A DNA stretch of 64,000 bases. Source: Wukongibacter sp050859025 (GTDB taxonomy: Bacteria; Bacillota; Clostridia; Peptostreptococcales; Caminicellaceae). A program made the position numbers and the translations under genes. Position 1 is the stretch's first letter; each line of letters opens with the position of its first letter. Shown here piece after piece: positions 7,938 to 16,241 of this stretch. The notes under the pieces are model-generated. The model worked only from the letters and a program-made list of their open reading frames with translations. It was not told where the DNA came from and did no database searches. The stretch lies in assembly GCF_050859025.1 (NCBI RefSeq), contig NZ_CP138200.1, positions 248,001-312,000 of the forward strand. The letters run 5' to 3'.

Positions 7938-9254
7938 ATGTATTTTTTAGATGAGGTAATTCTACCTCCAGGAGAAAAGATACGACGGATAAGAAGCTAC
8001 CTTGGGCTTAAGCAGTATGACATAACAGGTGGAAAAGTAACTAGAAACTTAATAAGTTATATAGAAAATGGTAAAACAAAGCTTGTAAGAGATACTGCGG
8101 TGATAATTGCAGAAGCTATGAATGAATTTGCTGAGAAAAAGAAAATCCCCCTTAATATAGATGTAGAATATTTAATGAGAGATGAAGTTGCTCAGGCTAG
8201 GATTTTATTAGAAAGATATATAGATAATTTAAAGAAATATATGAATAATGAACATGAGGAATTTGAAAATGAATTAAATAAAGCAAAGAATGTATTCAAA
8301 AATTGGGATATTGCAGATAAAAAAGCAGAAATATATGAGCTGGCTGGAGACTATTACTATAAAAGAGAACAATTTAATGAAAGTCATATAAACTATTTAA
8401 AATCATTAGAAGGCTATATTCGATTTTCAAATCATTTGAAAACTGCTGAATTATATTCGAAGCTAGGAAGATGTGCAAATTGGTTGAAAAACTATCAAGA
8501 ATCTATAAATCTGAATAATTATGCACTTGCTATCTTAGAAAATGAAAATGTAGATAATGGATACATAGAAAAACGAGTACTATTCAACACCGCACTAGCC
8601 TATAAAAAATTAGGATTAACTGATGAAGCCTTGTCCTTGTTAGAAGAATTAGAGAATAGAGTAGGATTAAAAGAAGCACAATATTGTGATATGTTACTAT
8701 TAAAGGCAAATTGCTATTTTGATAAAGAAAATTATTCCGTTGCGAAAAAAATATTCCATGAAATAGTAGACATAGCCATGAATAATAGAGAACAGGAGTT
8801 TCTAGCCTTAGTTTATATGAATCTAAGTGAGCTGCACTTAAAAATAAATGAAGAAGAGAAATCTATTGAATATATAAATAAGAGTCTAGAAATTAGGCTT
8901 AATACAAACTATGAGTATTTAGAGGAAATATATATTGAGCTAGGCAAAAGATATAGAGATATAAAAAAATATGACCTATCAGAAAAATATCTAGTAAAAG
9001 CCTTAAAAGAAACTAAAATGAAAGAAAAAAGATACATCCAAATAGATGTATATAAAGAACTGCTAAAGAGTTATATATACGGGGGTAAGGATAGTAGTAT
9101 AGATGAGCTCATAAAAAATGCGAAGAAAATCCTTGATAATAAAGACTATAAGGTAAATGAAGCAAAGGATATATTTTTTCAAGCAGCACATTACTATATT
9201 GACAAAAACATTGAAAAAAGCAAAGAACTTCTAGAGTTTGGCTTAAGTATATAG
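7938..9254 (+). CDS. XRE-TPR transcriptional regulator, RRNPP quorum-sensing type
   Basis: The 438-residue product has an N-terminal XRE helix-turn-helix (residues ~11-70: KIRRIRSYLGLKQYDITGG...ISYIENGKTK) followed by tetratricopeptide helices to the C-terminus (AEIYELAGDYYYKREQFNESHINYLKSLEGY, AELYSKLGRCANWLKNYQESINL and similar). This architecture is that of PlcR/NprR/Rgg-like receptors, which bind a re-imported linear peptide in the TPR groove. A 43-codon gene for an exported peptide (9490-9621) follows on the same strand, as RRNPP systems require. The TAG stop lies inside a family-B palindromic element. Target genes are unknown; the secreted protease at 10256 is one candidate. Confidence 0.85.
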   Translation: MYFLDEVILPPGEKIRRIRSYLGLKQYDITGGKVTRNLISYIENGKTKLVRDTAVIIAEAMNEFAEKKKIPLNIDVEYLMRDEVAQARILLERYIDNLKKYMNNEHEEFENELNKAKNVFKNWDIADKKAEIYELAGDYYYKREQFNESHINYLKSLEGYIRFSNHLKTAELYSKLGRCANWLKNYQESINLNNYALAILENENVDNGYIEKRVLFNTALAYKKLGLTDEALSLLEELENRVGLKEAQYCDMLLLKANCYFDKENYSVAKKIFHEIVDIAMNNREQEFLALVYMNLSELHLKINEEEKSIEYINKSLEIRLNTNYEYLEEIYIELGKRYRDIKKYDLSEKYLVKALKETKMKEKRYIQIDVYKELLKSYIYGGKDSSIDELIKNAKKILDNKDYKVNEAKDIFFQAAHYYIDKNIEKSKELLEFGLSI

Positions 9255-9351
9255 AGTTCAAAGTAAATCTCAATTTATATATATCAAAATATCCGATGAA
9301 TCTTAGGATTTTTGATATGTATAAATTAAAGTTTTGACTTGAATCTCTATA
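9250..9351. repeat. 102-bp palindromic element, family B, copy 1
   Basis: Ends are TATAGAG and CTCTATA, with inverted arms AATTTATATATATCAAAA / TTTTGATATGTATAAATT. The first bases supply the TAG stop of the regulator gene. Other copies are at 9350, 9918 and 48159. Confidence 0.8.
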
Positions 9352-9450
9352 TAGAGTTCAAAGTAAATCCTAATTTATACACATTCAAATACTCAACCTT
9401 TCTAGTAGTTTTGGATGTTTAGAAATTAATAGTTTTACTGGAGACTCTAA
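9350..9450. repeat. Palindromic element, family B, copy 2 (degenerate)
   Basis: It is joined head to tail to copy 1 through a shared TATA. The left half matches (TATAGAGTTCAAAGTAAATC), but the right half has drifted (GTTTTACTGGAGACTCTAA), so the terminal TATA is lost. It sits just upstream of the exported peptide gene. Confidence 0.65.
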
Positions 9451-9489
9451 GATGTAGAGCAATTATATTAATATAGAGGAGGACTTATA

Positions 9490-9621
9490 ATGAAATTGAA
9501 AAAATTATTTGTAATGACCTTAGTTACACTAATCTTGAGTGCAGCATTAGGAGTGACAGCTACTGCTGAAATTGATCCCCATTCATGGTACCTTAAAGCT
9601 AATACTGTGCAACAAAAATAA
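9490..9621 (+). CDS. Putative exported signalling pre-pro-peptide (43 aa)
   Basis: This short gene lies in the gap after the XRE-TPR regulator. GAGGAGG (9476-9482) is spaced seven bases from ATG 9490. The product has a typical Sec signal peptide (MKLKKLFVMTLVTLILSAAL, then GVTATAE) and a short polar tail (IDPHSWYLKANTVQQK). A T8 intrinsic terminator follows at 9639-9670, so the unit is complete. Size, exported nature and position downstream of an RRNPP-like receptor match Phr/PapR/NprX-type precursors. The active peptide would be a processed fragment of the tail, but which one is unknown. Low-complexity chance ORF is the alternative; the SD and terminator argue against it. Confidence 0.75.
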   Translation: MKLKKLFVMTLVTLILSAALGVTATAEIDPHSWYLKANTVQQK

Positions 9622-9638
9622 AATTAAGAATTTTAGTT

Positions 9639-9670
9639 CTGCTGTAAAGTATTTTACAGCAGTTTTTTTT
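9639..9670 (+). terminator. Intrinsic terminator of the peptide gene
   Basis: A 10-bp perfect stem CTGCTGTAAA / TTTACAGCAG with loop GTAT is followed by eight T residues. Confidence 0.95.
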
Positions 9671-9794
9671 GAGATTATTTATCGGAGGAGAATTTGACTA
9701 AAACGAAGGTGTCAAATACTCTTTTTTTTTTGATTTTAAAGACTAGTACTTTCTAACTATATTTTACAAAATTCAGAAAATTATCAAAATAATA
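9671..9794. other. Intergenic stretch with a second terminator-like hairpin
   Basis: The stretch contains TTTGAC..GTGTCAAA followed by a T10 run (about 9695-9730), a second terminator-like structure. A GGAGGAG SD with a 13-codon TTG frame (9696 on) lies in the same bases and is probably fortuitous. Confidence 0.4.
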
Positions 9795-9823
9795 TTGACA
9801 TAGACAAAAAATGGTAGTATTAT
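9795..9823 (+). promoter_or_regulatory. Consensus vegetative promoter upstream of the protease
   Basis: TTGACA (9795-9800), a 17-bp spacer and TATTAT (9818-9823) form a near-ideal sigma-A promoter. A perfect palindrome AAATGTTGAAACATTT (9838-9853) lies just downstream and could be an operator. The next + strand gene is the secreted protease at 10256. Two palindromic repeats lie between, making a leader of over 400 bases. Confidence 0.6.
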
Positions 9824-9917
9824 TTAAGTAAATAAAAAAATGTTGAAACATTTACTTAATACACCATACCATTATTTAAACCATTTACTTTGATTAATTT
9901 TAGCTTAAATATATAGA

Positions 9918-10021
9918 TATAGAGATTCCAGTCAAAACTTTAATTTATACACATCAAAAACTTTAAGAAGCATCGGACATTTTGATATGTATAAATTAAG
10001 ATTTACTTGGAATTCTCTATA
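9918..10021. repeat. 104-bp palindromic element, family B, copy 3
   Basis: Ends are TATAGAG and CTCTATA with inner ATTTATACACATCAAAA / TTTTGATATGTATAAAT arms. Its last TATA is also the first TATA of the adjoining family-A element, so members of two different families sit back to back. Confidence 0.85.
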
Positions 10022-10121
10022 GGGATTCAAGTAGAGACTTTAATTTATACATGTTCAAAACTCCCAGAAACACTGAGTATTTGTACAGGCATAAATTAAG
10101 TTCTACTATTTGAACCCTATA
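10018..10121. repeat. 104-bp palindromic element, family A, copy 3
   Basis: A full-length copy with TATAGGG and CCCTATA ends. One inner arm is altered (ACAGGC where other copies have ACATGT). It lies in the leader of the secreted protease gene. Confidence 0.85.
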
Positions 10122-10190
10122 TAACTAAGTGTAAAAATTAATGAATTTAAAGATTAAGTTTTGGTTATAGCATATAAGGGGGTGATTCCA

Positions 10191-10229
10191 ATGTACCTGG
10201 AAAGTAGGCTTCAGGATTATGGAAACTAA
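10191..10229 (+). CDS. Possible 12-residue leader peptide
   Basis: ATG 10191 has a good SD (AAGGGGGTG, eight bases away) and encodes MYLESRLQDYGN before TAA. It ends 26 bases before the protease start. It could be a translated leader or a chance frame; only the SD supports it. Confidence 0.3.
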   Translation: MYLESRLQDYGN

Positions 10230-10255
10230 AAACAATGTGAATAGGGGGAAAAGAA

Positions 10256-12004
10256 ATGAAAAACAAGTTTAACGGAAGAAAAATTATTGCGGGTTTATTA
10301 TGCACATTTATGGTTGGCTCACTTGTGACCTATGGCTTTGCTAATGATGATGGAATCATAAAAGAAGGAAAAGAAAAGGTTAAGAAGTACAGTATACAAA
10401 AAGAAACTAAAGAGTTTAAAAAATTATATGATAATAATAAGGACAAGCTGGTAGAAAGTTTATCTATGGAAATGGAAAAGGTTAAAGGCGACGAAGAAAT
10501 TCCTGTTATAGTAGTATTTAAAGAAGAAGTAGAAAAGGCTAAAAGTAATGATATGAAAGCAATGTTAAGTAACTATGAAATTAAACATAAATTCAAGAAT
10601 ATACCTGCTATAGCTACAAAATTAAGTAAGGAACAAATCGACGAATTATCTAAGCTTGATAATGTAGCACACATAGAATATGATGAGCAAGTTAAGGCAT
10701 TTAATGACACATCGGATTATTGGTTCGGAACAGAGACAGCTAGAGAAGACTTTGGATTAGATGGGGATAGAGATGGAAATATAAATAGTTATTCTAAAGA
10801 TGATGTAGTAGTAGCAGTAATCGATACTGGTATAGATGCAAGTCATGTTGACTTGGATGGCGGAAAGGTAATCGGATGGAAGGATTATGTAAACAATAGA
10901 ACTACACCTTATGATGATAACGGACATGGAACCCATGTTTCTGGAATTACTGCCGGAGAAGGCGATGGAAACTCAGAATATGAAGGCGTTGCAAGAGGTG
11001 CTGCACTCGTAGGACTTAAGGTTCTTAATAGCAGTGGTAGCGGAACAATGAGTGACGTAACTGCTGCAGTAGACTGGTGTATTACTAACAAAAATACCTA
11101 TGGAATCGATGTTATTAATATGAGTCTTGGAACAAGCGGAAGCTCTGATGGTACAGATTCTACATCATTGGCAGTTAATAGAGCCGTTGCAAGTGGGATA
11201 ACTGTAGTTGTAGCTGCTGGAAATGATGGACCAGGTAAATATACGATAGGATCTCCAGGAGCAGCATCAGATGTTATAACAGTTGCAAACATGATAGATG
11301 TAGGCGAAGACGGATTTGGACTTGCTCCTTCATCAAGTAGAGGACCTACTGCAGATGAAAGAATGAAACCTGATATAGGCGCACCAGGAACAAAAATTAC
11401 TGCACCACAAGCAAACTCAACAAATGGTTATGTAACATATAGTGGAACTAGTATGGCTACTCCATTTACTGCTGGAACAATAGCTTTAATGCTAGATGCT
11501 AACGATAACTTAACACCTACTCAAATAAAGAATATCCTTACTTCTACAGCTCAGGATTGGGCAGCAAATGGCCAAGATATCGAGTATGGTCATGGTAGAC
11601 TAGATGGATATGAGGCTATCAAAGAAGCTGGTGGATTTAGTGGAAGTAATATAGCGACACCTGACCATATGTATGGTTCAGAAGATTTAGCAAGTAAAGG
11701 TTCAACAGATACTTGGGAATTTACCGTTGATGATACTGATTATCCAATTTGTATAACACTAGTAATAGCAGATTGGGAAGGATCTTATTGGGGCGGAAAA
11801 CCTGATTTTGATTTATATCTTTATGATTCAAATGGAAATCAATTAAAATCTTCAACAGGTACATCTAGACAAGAGAGTATAAGCTTTACACCTACAAGCA
11901 CAGGAACATATCAAATTAAGGTGTATTCATATTCAGATAGTGGAGACTATTTCTTCGATTTAAGTGCAGGTGGAAATGGCCTAACATTATTACAAGATCA
12001 ATAA
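10256..12004 (+). CDS. Secreted subtilisin-like serine protease (S8) with PPC domain
   Basis: This extracellular endopeptidase has an N-terminal signal peptide (to about A29), an inhibitor-I9-like propeptide (about 80-147, VIVVFKEEVEK...HIEYDEQVKAF), a subtilase domain and a C-terminal pre-peptidase (PPC) beta-sandwich (about 488-575, DFDLYLYDSNGNQL...GTYQIKVYSYSDSGDYFFDL). Catalytic residues are D190 (AVIDTGID), H224 (NGHGTHVSG) and S399 (SGTSMATP), with oxyanion N323 (AAGNDGP). The ATG follows a GGGGGAAAAG SD. It probably supplies amino acids to an amino-acid-fermenting cell. Its position after an RRNPP-like receptor and peptide recalls NprR control of extracellular proteases, but that link is inference. 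Confidence 0.95.
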   Translation: MKNKFNGRKIIAGLLCTFMVGSLVTYGFANDDGIIKEGKEKVKKYSIQKETKEFKKLYDNNKDKLVESLSMEMEKVKGDEEIPVIVVFKEEVEKAKSNDMKAMLSNYEIKHKFKNIPAIATKLSKEQIDELSKLDNVAHIEYDEQVKAFNDTSDYWFGTETAREDFGLDGDRDGNINSYSKDDVVVAVIDTGIDASHVDLDGGKVIGWKDYVNNRTTPYDDNGHGTHVSGITAGEGDGNSEYEGVARGAALVGLKVLNSSGSGTMSDVTAAVDWCITNKNTYGIDVINMSLGTSGSSDGTDSTSLAVNRAVASGITVVVAAGNDGPGKYTIGSPGAASDVITVANMIDVGEDGFGLAPSSSRGPTADERMKPDIGAPGTKITAPQANSTNGYVTYSGTSMATPFTAGTIALMLDANDNLTPTQIKNILTSTAQDWAANGQDIEYGHGRLDGYEAIKEAGGFSGSNIATPDHMYGSEDLASKGSTDTWEFTVDDTDYPICITLVIADWEGSYWGGKPDFDLYLYDSNGNQLKSSTGTSRQESISFTPTSTGTYQIKVYSYSDSGDYFFDLSAGGNGLTLLQDQ

Positions 12005-12080
12005 AAAAAAGAATTAAATAATCAACAAATAAATATAAAATAATTGTTGATATCTAATCCTCCATTAGAATATAACTTTG

Positions 12081-12118
12081 ACCTACACCCTTTGGTTTTA
12101 AAATCAAGGGGTGTAAGT
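12081..12118. terminator. Hairpin between convergent protease and oxidoreductase genes
   Basis: An imperfect stem pairs ACCTACACCCTTTGG with TCAAGGGGTGTAAGT around an AT-rich loop. T-rich flanks are weak, so termination by this hairpin is plausible rather than certain. Confidence 0.55.
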
Positions 12119-12130
12119 CTGTATATATAA

Positions 12131-12991
12131 TTATATAAAATTTTTCATTAAGTTGTCAAAATCTTTTAGAATATTTAAATCTTGATTAGCTATTGATTTA
12201 CCTCTTCTATTATTAAGATCTCCATCAGAGCTTGATTCTGTATTTTCATAAAGTAATCCTGTAAAGAGACCATCGGTTTCTATATATTTATCCATAGCTT
12301 TTCTATAACTCCTTATATCATGGTCTTGATCTTCATCTATATTAGCTAGATTTTTTCGAAACCATTCATAAGTGTTGGTTTTATTAAAGGTAACGCAGGG
12401 ACTAAAGATATTTATAAAGGAAAAACCCCTGTGATTTATGGCCTTTATTATTAAATCTACCAATTGCGTCTGATAGGCGGAAAAGCCCTGGGCAATAAAA
12501 GAAGCACCAGAAGCAAGGGCTAATAGACCTGGCTTTAAAGGAGAATCATTACAGCCAAAGGGGGAGCTTTTCGTAACAAATCCTTTCTCACTTAAGGGAG
12601 AAGTATGACCCTTTGTAAGTCCATAGATTTGATTATTCATAACTATATATGTTATATTTATATTTCTTCTCATAGCATGGACAGTGTGATTTGTCCCTAT
12701 GGCAAAGCCATCACCGTCACCACCCATAGCAACTACAGTAAGACTTGGATTAGCAAGCTTGATACCTTGAGCTATAGGTAGAGCCCTGCCATGAATACTA
12801 TGAAACCCATAGGAATTAATATATCCAGATATTCTACCGGAACAACCAATGCCTGATACAATTGATAGATTGTGATTCTCTATATTAAGGTGAGAGGCGG
12901 CTGCCTTAACGGAACGAAGAACAGAAAAATCACCACAACCTGGACACCAAGTAGGAGTCACATCATTGCTGTATTTATCGATTATATTCAT
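12131..12991 (-). CDS. korB: 2-oxoacid:ferredoxin oxidoreductase, beta subunit
   Basis: This thiamine-diphosphate subunit oxidatively decarboxylates a 2-oxoacid to its acyl-CoA with reduction of ferredoxin. The 286-residue product has WCPGCGDF (C16, C19) and GIGCSGR cysteines for a 4Fe-4S cluster, the TPP-binding GGDGDGFAIGTNH segment and MNNQIYGLTKGHTSP. It starts immediately after the alpha-subunit stop codon, with its SD (GAGGAG) inside the alpha coding end, so the two are translationally coupled. Substrate may be 2-oxoglutarate or a branched-chain or aromatic 2-oxoacid; sequence reading alone cannot decide. Confidence 0.9.
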   Translation of the reverse strand: MNIIDKYSNDVTPTWCPGCGDFSVLRSVKAAASHLNIENHNLSIVSGIGCSGRISGYINSYGFHSIHGRALPIAQGIKLANPSLTVVAMGGDGDGFAIGTNHTVHAMRRNINITYIVMNNQIYGLTKGHTSPLSEKGFVTKSSPFGCNDSPLKPGLLALASGASFIAQGFSAYQTQLVDLIIKAINHRGFSFINIFSPCVTFNKTNTYEWFRKNLANIDEDQDHDIRSYRKAMDKYIETDGLFTGLLYENTESSSDGDLNNRRGKSIANQDLNILKDFDNLMKNFI

Positions 12992-14713
12992 TTATATCAA
13001 CTCCTCTACCTTATTTTTTATTTCTTCGATCATAAATGGGTTTCCGTCGTATTTTATAAGGCTATGTAGCTTTTCATCATAGCCCATCTTTTGTTTAATT
13101 ATTGAAAAAAGCTGACCGGTGGCGTTATTTTCAATAATGAGAACCTTAGAATATGTATCTAATAAAGCTTTAAGCTGTTTAGTAGGTAAGGGCTTTATAA
13201 TTTTAAACATTCCGTAGGCTATAGGAAGATTAAAGCTTTCTACGGCTTTCTTAATTATTCCATAATTTGAGCCTATTGAAAGTACCAAGACATCACTAGT
13301 TGAATTCCCAAAGAGATCTATGCTGTCTTTAGACTCAAGCTCTTTAATTTTACCTAGCCTTTTATCCATCATCCTTTTCCTATTTTCAGATGTACTATTA
13401 GGTACTCCGATAACTGAGTGTTCTAGTCCTGTAACCTTGTGGATACCGTTTTTCATTCCTGGAAAGGCCCTTAAAGATATATTATCCTCAGAAAAATCAA
13501 ATCTTTTAAAGTCCTTCTTGTCTACTGATAAATCCTTTTCAGTGGCGATTTTTCCTCTATCAATAATTATTTTACTTTTATCTAAATTATCAATAGTTTG
13601 ACGAGATAAACCTAAAGAAAGATCACTCAAAATAATAACAGGACATTGATACTTTTCAGCTAAATTAAAGGCATTTAATGTCTGATAGAAGCATTCTTCT
13701 ACAGAATATGGTGACACAATAATCATTGGAATCTCTCCGTGAGGTCCATAATAGAGGAACTGTATGTCACTTTGTTCATGCTTAGTAGGAAGTCCAGTAC
13801 TTGGACCAGCTCTTTGAGAATCTACTATTACTATAGGTATCTCAGCCATTCCAGCAAGGCCAATTCCCTCCATCATTAGAGAAATACCAGGACCTGAGGT
13901 CGCAGTCATACTTCTTGCACCACCGTAGGCACCGCCTATGGCCATTGTAACAGCGGCTATTTCGTCCTCGGTCTGAACTAAAACACCATCGTATTTCTCA
14001 ATATTTTTGGAAAGGTATTCCATAATTTCTGAAGCAGGAGTAATTGGATATGCTGTTACTAGCCTACAGCCTCCCATTAAAGCTCCTAAAGCTATAGCTT
14101 CATTGCCTATCATAGACGGCCTTTTTTTAGTTAGAACTGGTTCTAAGCTGTAGCTCTTAATAAAGTCCTTGATATCTTTAGAAAAATTATAGCTCTTTTC
14201 AAGAATAAATAGATTTTGTAGAACTACATTTTCCCCTTTCTTAATAAAGGTTTCTCTTAAGATTTCATCAATGATTTGTATAGGAATATTTAGTAGTCTT
14301 CCTAAAAGTCCAATTAAGGATGTGTTTTTCATAATAGGGCTTCCATGTTCCTTAGCTATATCGGTAAAGGGGAAGGGCAGTATATGGAAATCTCGCCTAG
14401 AAAAATAATCATTAGGATTGATTTTAGAATCATGAATAAGTAACCCACCATTTTCTAGTCTGTCTATATTAACCTCTATTGACTCCATATCTGAAGCAAT
14501 AAGTATATCTAGTGTATAACTACTGGCTAAAACCTTCTTAGTGCTTATTTCTATTATATAGTTAGTGTGACCTCCCTTTATTCTTGAAGAAAAGTTTCTA
14601 AATCCATAGGTATAATAACCAAGCCTTGAAAGAGCTTTTATTAATGTATTTCCAGTACTAACTGTACCATCTCCCTGAATTCCCGTAATCATTAGATTAA
14701 TATTATCTGCCAA
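12992..14713 (-). CDS. korA: 2-oxoacid:ferredoxin oxidoreductase, fused gamma-alpha subunit
   Basis: The 573-residue protein joins an N-terminal gamma domain (about 1-185, ITGIQGDGTVSTGNTL, RIKGGHTNYIIE) to the alpha pyrimidine-binding and C-terminal domains (GNEAIALGALMGGCR..AYPITPASE, TATSGPGISLMMEG, STGLPTKHEQSD). It forms the partner of the beta subunit encoded directly downstream. An open frame runs to 14797, but AGGAGGT at 14721-14727 sits seven bases from a TTG at 14713, and the gamma domain begins there, so TTG is preferred. No separate 2[4Fe-4S] delta subunit gene is seen, which fits the two-gene KorAB type. Confidence 0.9.
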   Translation of the reverse strand: MADNINLMITGIQGDGTVSTGNTLIKALSRLGYYTYGFRNFSSRIKGGHTNYIIEISTKKVLASSYTLDILIASDMESIEVNIDRLENGGLLIHDSKINPNDYFSRRDFHILPFPFTDIAKEHGSPIMKNTSLIGLLGRLLNIPIQIIDEILRETFIKKGENVVLQNLFILEKSYNFSKDIKDFIKSYSLEPVLTKKRPSMIGNEAIALGALMGGCRLVTAYPITPASEIMEYLSKNIEKYDGVLVQTEDEIAAVTMAIGGAYGGARSMTATSGPGISLMMEGIGLAGMAEIPIVIVDSQRAGPSTGLPTKHEQSDIQFLYYGPHGEIPMIIVSPYSVEECFYQTLNAFNLAEKYQCPVIILSDLSLGLSRQTIDNLDKSKIIIDRGKIATEKDLSVDKKDFKRFDFSEDNISLRAFPGMKNGIHKVTGLEHSVIGVPNSTSENRKRMMDKRLGKIKELESKDSIDLFGNSTSDVLVLSIGSNYGIIKKAVESFNLPIAYGMFKIIKPLPTKQLKALLDTYSKVLIIENNATGQLFSIIKQKMGYDEKLHSLIKYDGNPFMIEEIKNKVEELI

Positions 14714-14906
14714 AAACAGCACCTCCTCATAATCTATTATTACCAAATATTTTTCTTCTCTAATCAGAAAAAGCTTTTGAGGTCTATAATTATGCAAATT
14801 ACTTATCTAAAGTATAGATGAAAAAATGAGTATATGAATATAGTTTTACTTGAACCTATATAGTATAATATATAGTATGAATTTTTAAACAATTTATGAG
14901 GAGGAG

Positions 14907-15413
14907 ATGAAATTGAAAAGATCTTTGTGGGTTGTATTAGCTCTAGTTATACTTGTTACTTTTGCAGGATGTGCTAATAATAATACTGTGTTTAATTATG
15001 AAAGTATTGATAAGGAGTGGAGCATAGAGATATCAAAGGAATATAAAGAGGATAAAGAGGAATCAAAGGATGGTTTTTATTATGCTTCATATAGGAATGA
15101 AAATGGTGGACTTTTAAGCATACATGAAATAACAGATAAAGACACTGTTATAAATGAAGAGATACTGCAAGCAGACCTTGGTGAGGATGAATATTTACAT
15201 ACAATACGAAAAGAGACCCTAGACGTAGAGGGAATAGGTAAGGTATATGGAATACTTATCAAAGACCTTTCTACCTCTGGTTATATGTTCTATTATAAAC
15301 TGAGAATAAATGATAAAGTAGTAAATATATTAGTTTATAAAAAGACTCAATTTACACTAGAAGAAGAAGCTAAAGTTAAGAATATGATTGGAAGTATTAA
15401 AAAGCTAAAATAA
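14907..15413 (+). CDS. Putative lipoprotein
   Basis: The 168-residue product begins with a lipoprotein signal peptide ending in TFAGC (lipidation Cys 22), so it should be anchored on the outer face of the membrane. The mature part is acidic and lysine-rich (EYKEDKEESKDGFYYASY) with a beta-rich look, and its C-terminal half resembles PsbP/DUF-type small lipoproteins only loosely. I do not recognise a family. A GAGGAGGAG SD precedes the ATG. The DNA glycosylase gene starts 26 bases after its stop, so the two may be co-transcribed. Confidence 0.75.
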   Translation: MKLKRSLWVVLALVILVTFAGCANNNTVFNYESIDKEWSIEISKEYKEDKEESKDGFYYASYRNENGGLLSIHEITDKDTVINEEILQADLGEDEYLHTIRKETLDVEGIGKVYGILIKDLSTSGYMFYYKLRINDKVVNILVYKKTQFTLEEEAKVKNMIGSIKKLK

Positions 15414-15439
15414 GGTTCTATATGAAAGGCAGGACAATA

Positions 15440-16048
15440 ATGAAAAAATTGGATAGAAGCTTTTATAAAGGAGATACCATTAAAATTGCAAAAAGACTAT
15501 TAGGAAAGATACTGGTCCATAAAGTCAATGGAAGAGAATTGATGGGTAGAATAGTTGAGGTAGAGGCCTACGTAGGGGCTGTGGATAAGGCCTGTCATTG
15601 CTATGATAATAAACGTACAAAAAGAACAGAGGTCATGTTTGGCCCACCGGGATATGCCTATGTGTACCTGATATATGGCATGTACAATTGTATGAATATA
15701 GTGACTGGTGAAGAAAAAGAAGGGGCCGCAGTTCTTATAAGGGCCTTAGAGCCAGTAGGAGAAATAAAAGATATAGCACTTAATAGATATAAAAAAGGAT
15801 TAAAAGAGCTGAGCAAGAGACAGATAAGAAACTTGACCAATGGGCCAGGTAAACTATGTAAGGCCCTTGATATTACCAAAGTTAACTATGGTGATGACTT
15901 AACTGGAGACAAGCTATTTCTTTTGGACGATGGATACAGCTCCTTTGATATTGGTATATCTAAAAGAATAAATATAGATTATTCAGAAGAAGCAAAGGAC
16001 TTTGAATGGAGATTTTTTATCGAGAATAATCCATATGTATCAAAATAA
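15440..16048 (+). CDS. 3-methyladenine DNA glycosylase (AAG/MPG family)
   Basis: This base-excision repair enzyme removes alkylated purines. The 202-residue product matches the family in length and motifs: VEVEAYVGAVDKACHCY, with the catalytic glutamate in the first motif, MFGPPGYAYVYLIYGMYNCMNIVTG and GAAVLIRALEP. A start at 15422 is possible, but AAGGCAGGA just after it makes ATG 15440 (seven-base spacer) the better choice. It follows a lipoprotein gene closely on the same strand. Confidence 0.92.
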   Translation: MKKLDRSFYKGDTIKIAKRLLGKILVHKVNGRELMGRIVEVEAYVGAVDKACHCYDNKRTKRTEVMFGPPGYAYVYLIYGMYNCMNIVTGEEKEGAAVLIRALEPVGEIKDIALNRYKKGLKELSKRQIRNLTNGPGKLCKALDITKVNYGDDLTGDKLFLLDDGYSSFDIGISKRINIDYSEEAKDFEWRFFIENNPYVSK

Positions 16049-16075
16049 GCTATAGAAATACCAAATTTCAGTGTC

Positions 16076-16234
16076 TAAGAGATATTAAAATTTCCTTTTA
16101 TTTCATGCAATCAGCCTGTTTTTCAATATATTTTGGATGGATAAGACAGACTGATAAAAATCACGGGGATGAAATATCATAATTGCCTAAATATTGAAAA
16201 ATCCTAATTTATATTTGAATCTACTAGCATAAGA
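16076..16234. repeat. Dispersed intergenic repeat, family E, copy 2
   Basis: This is the partner of the copy at 1562-1718. Recognisable shared blocks are TTTCATGCAATCAGCCTGTTTTT and GAAATATCAT, ending in AGAAGCTAAATTA. It fills the gap between the glycosylase and the convergent hydrolase gene. Confidence 0.55.
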
Positions 16235-16241
16235 AGCTAAA

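Noticed and set aside
10191..10229. Idea that the 12-residue ORF is a second quorum peptide.
   Set aside because: It has no signal peptide and could not be exported by Sec. It is listed only as a possible leader.
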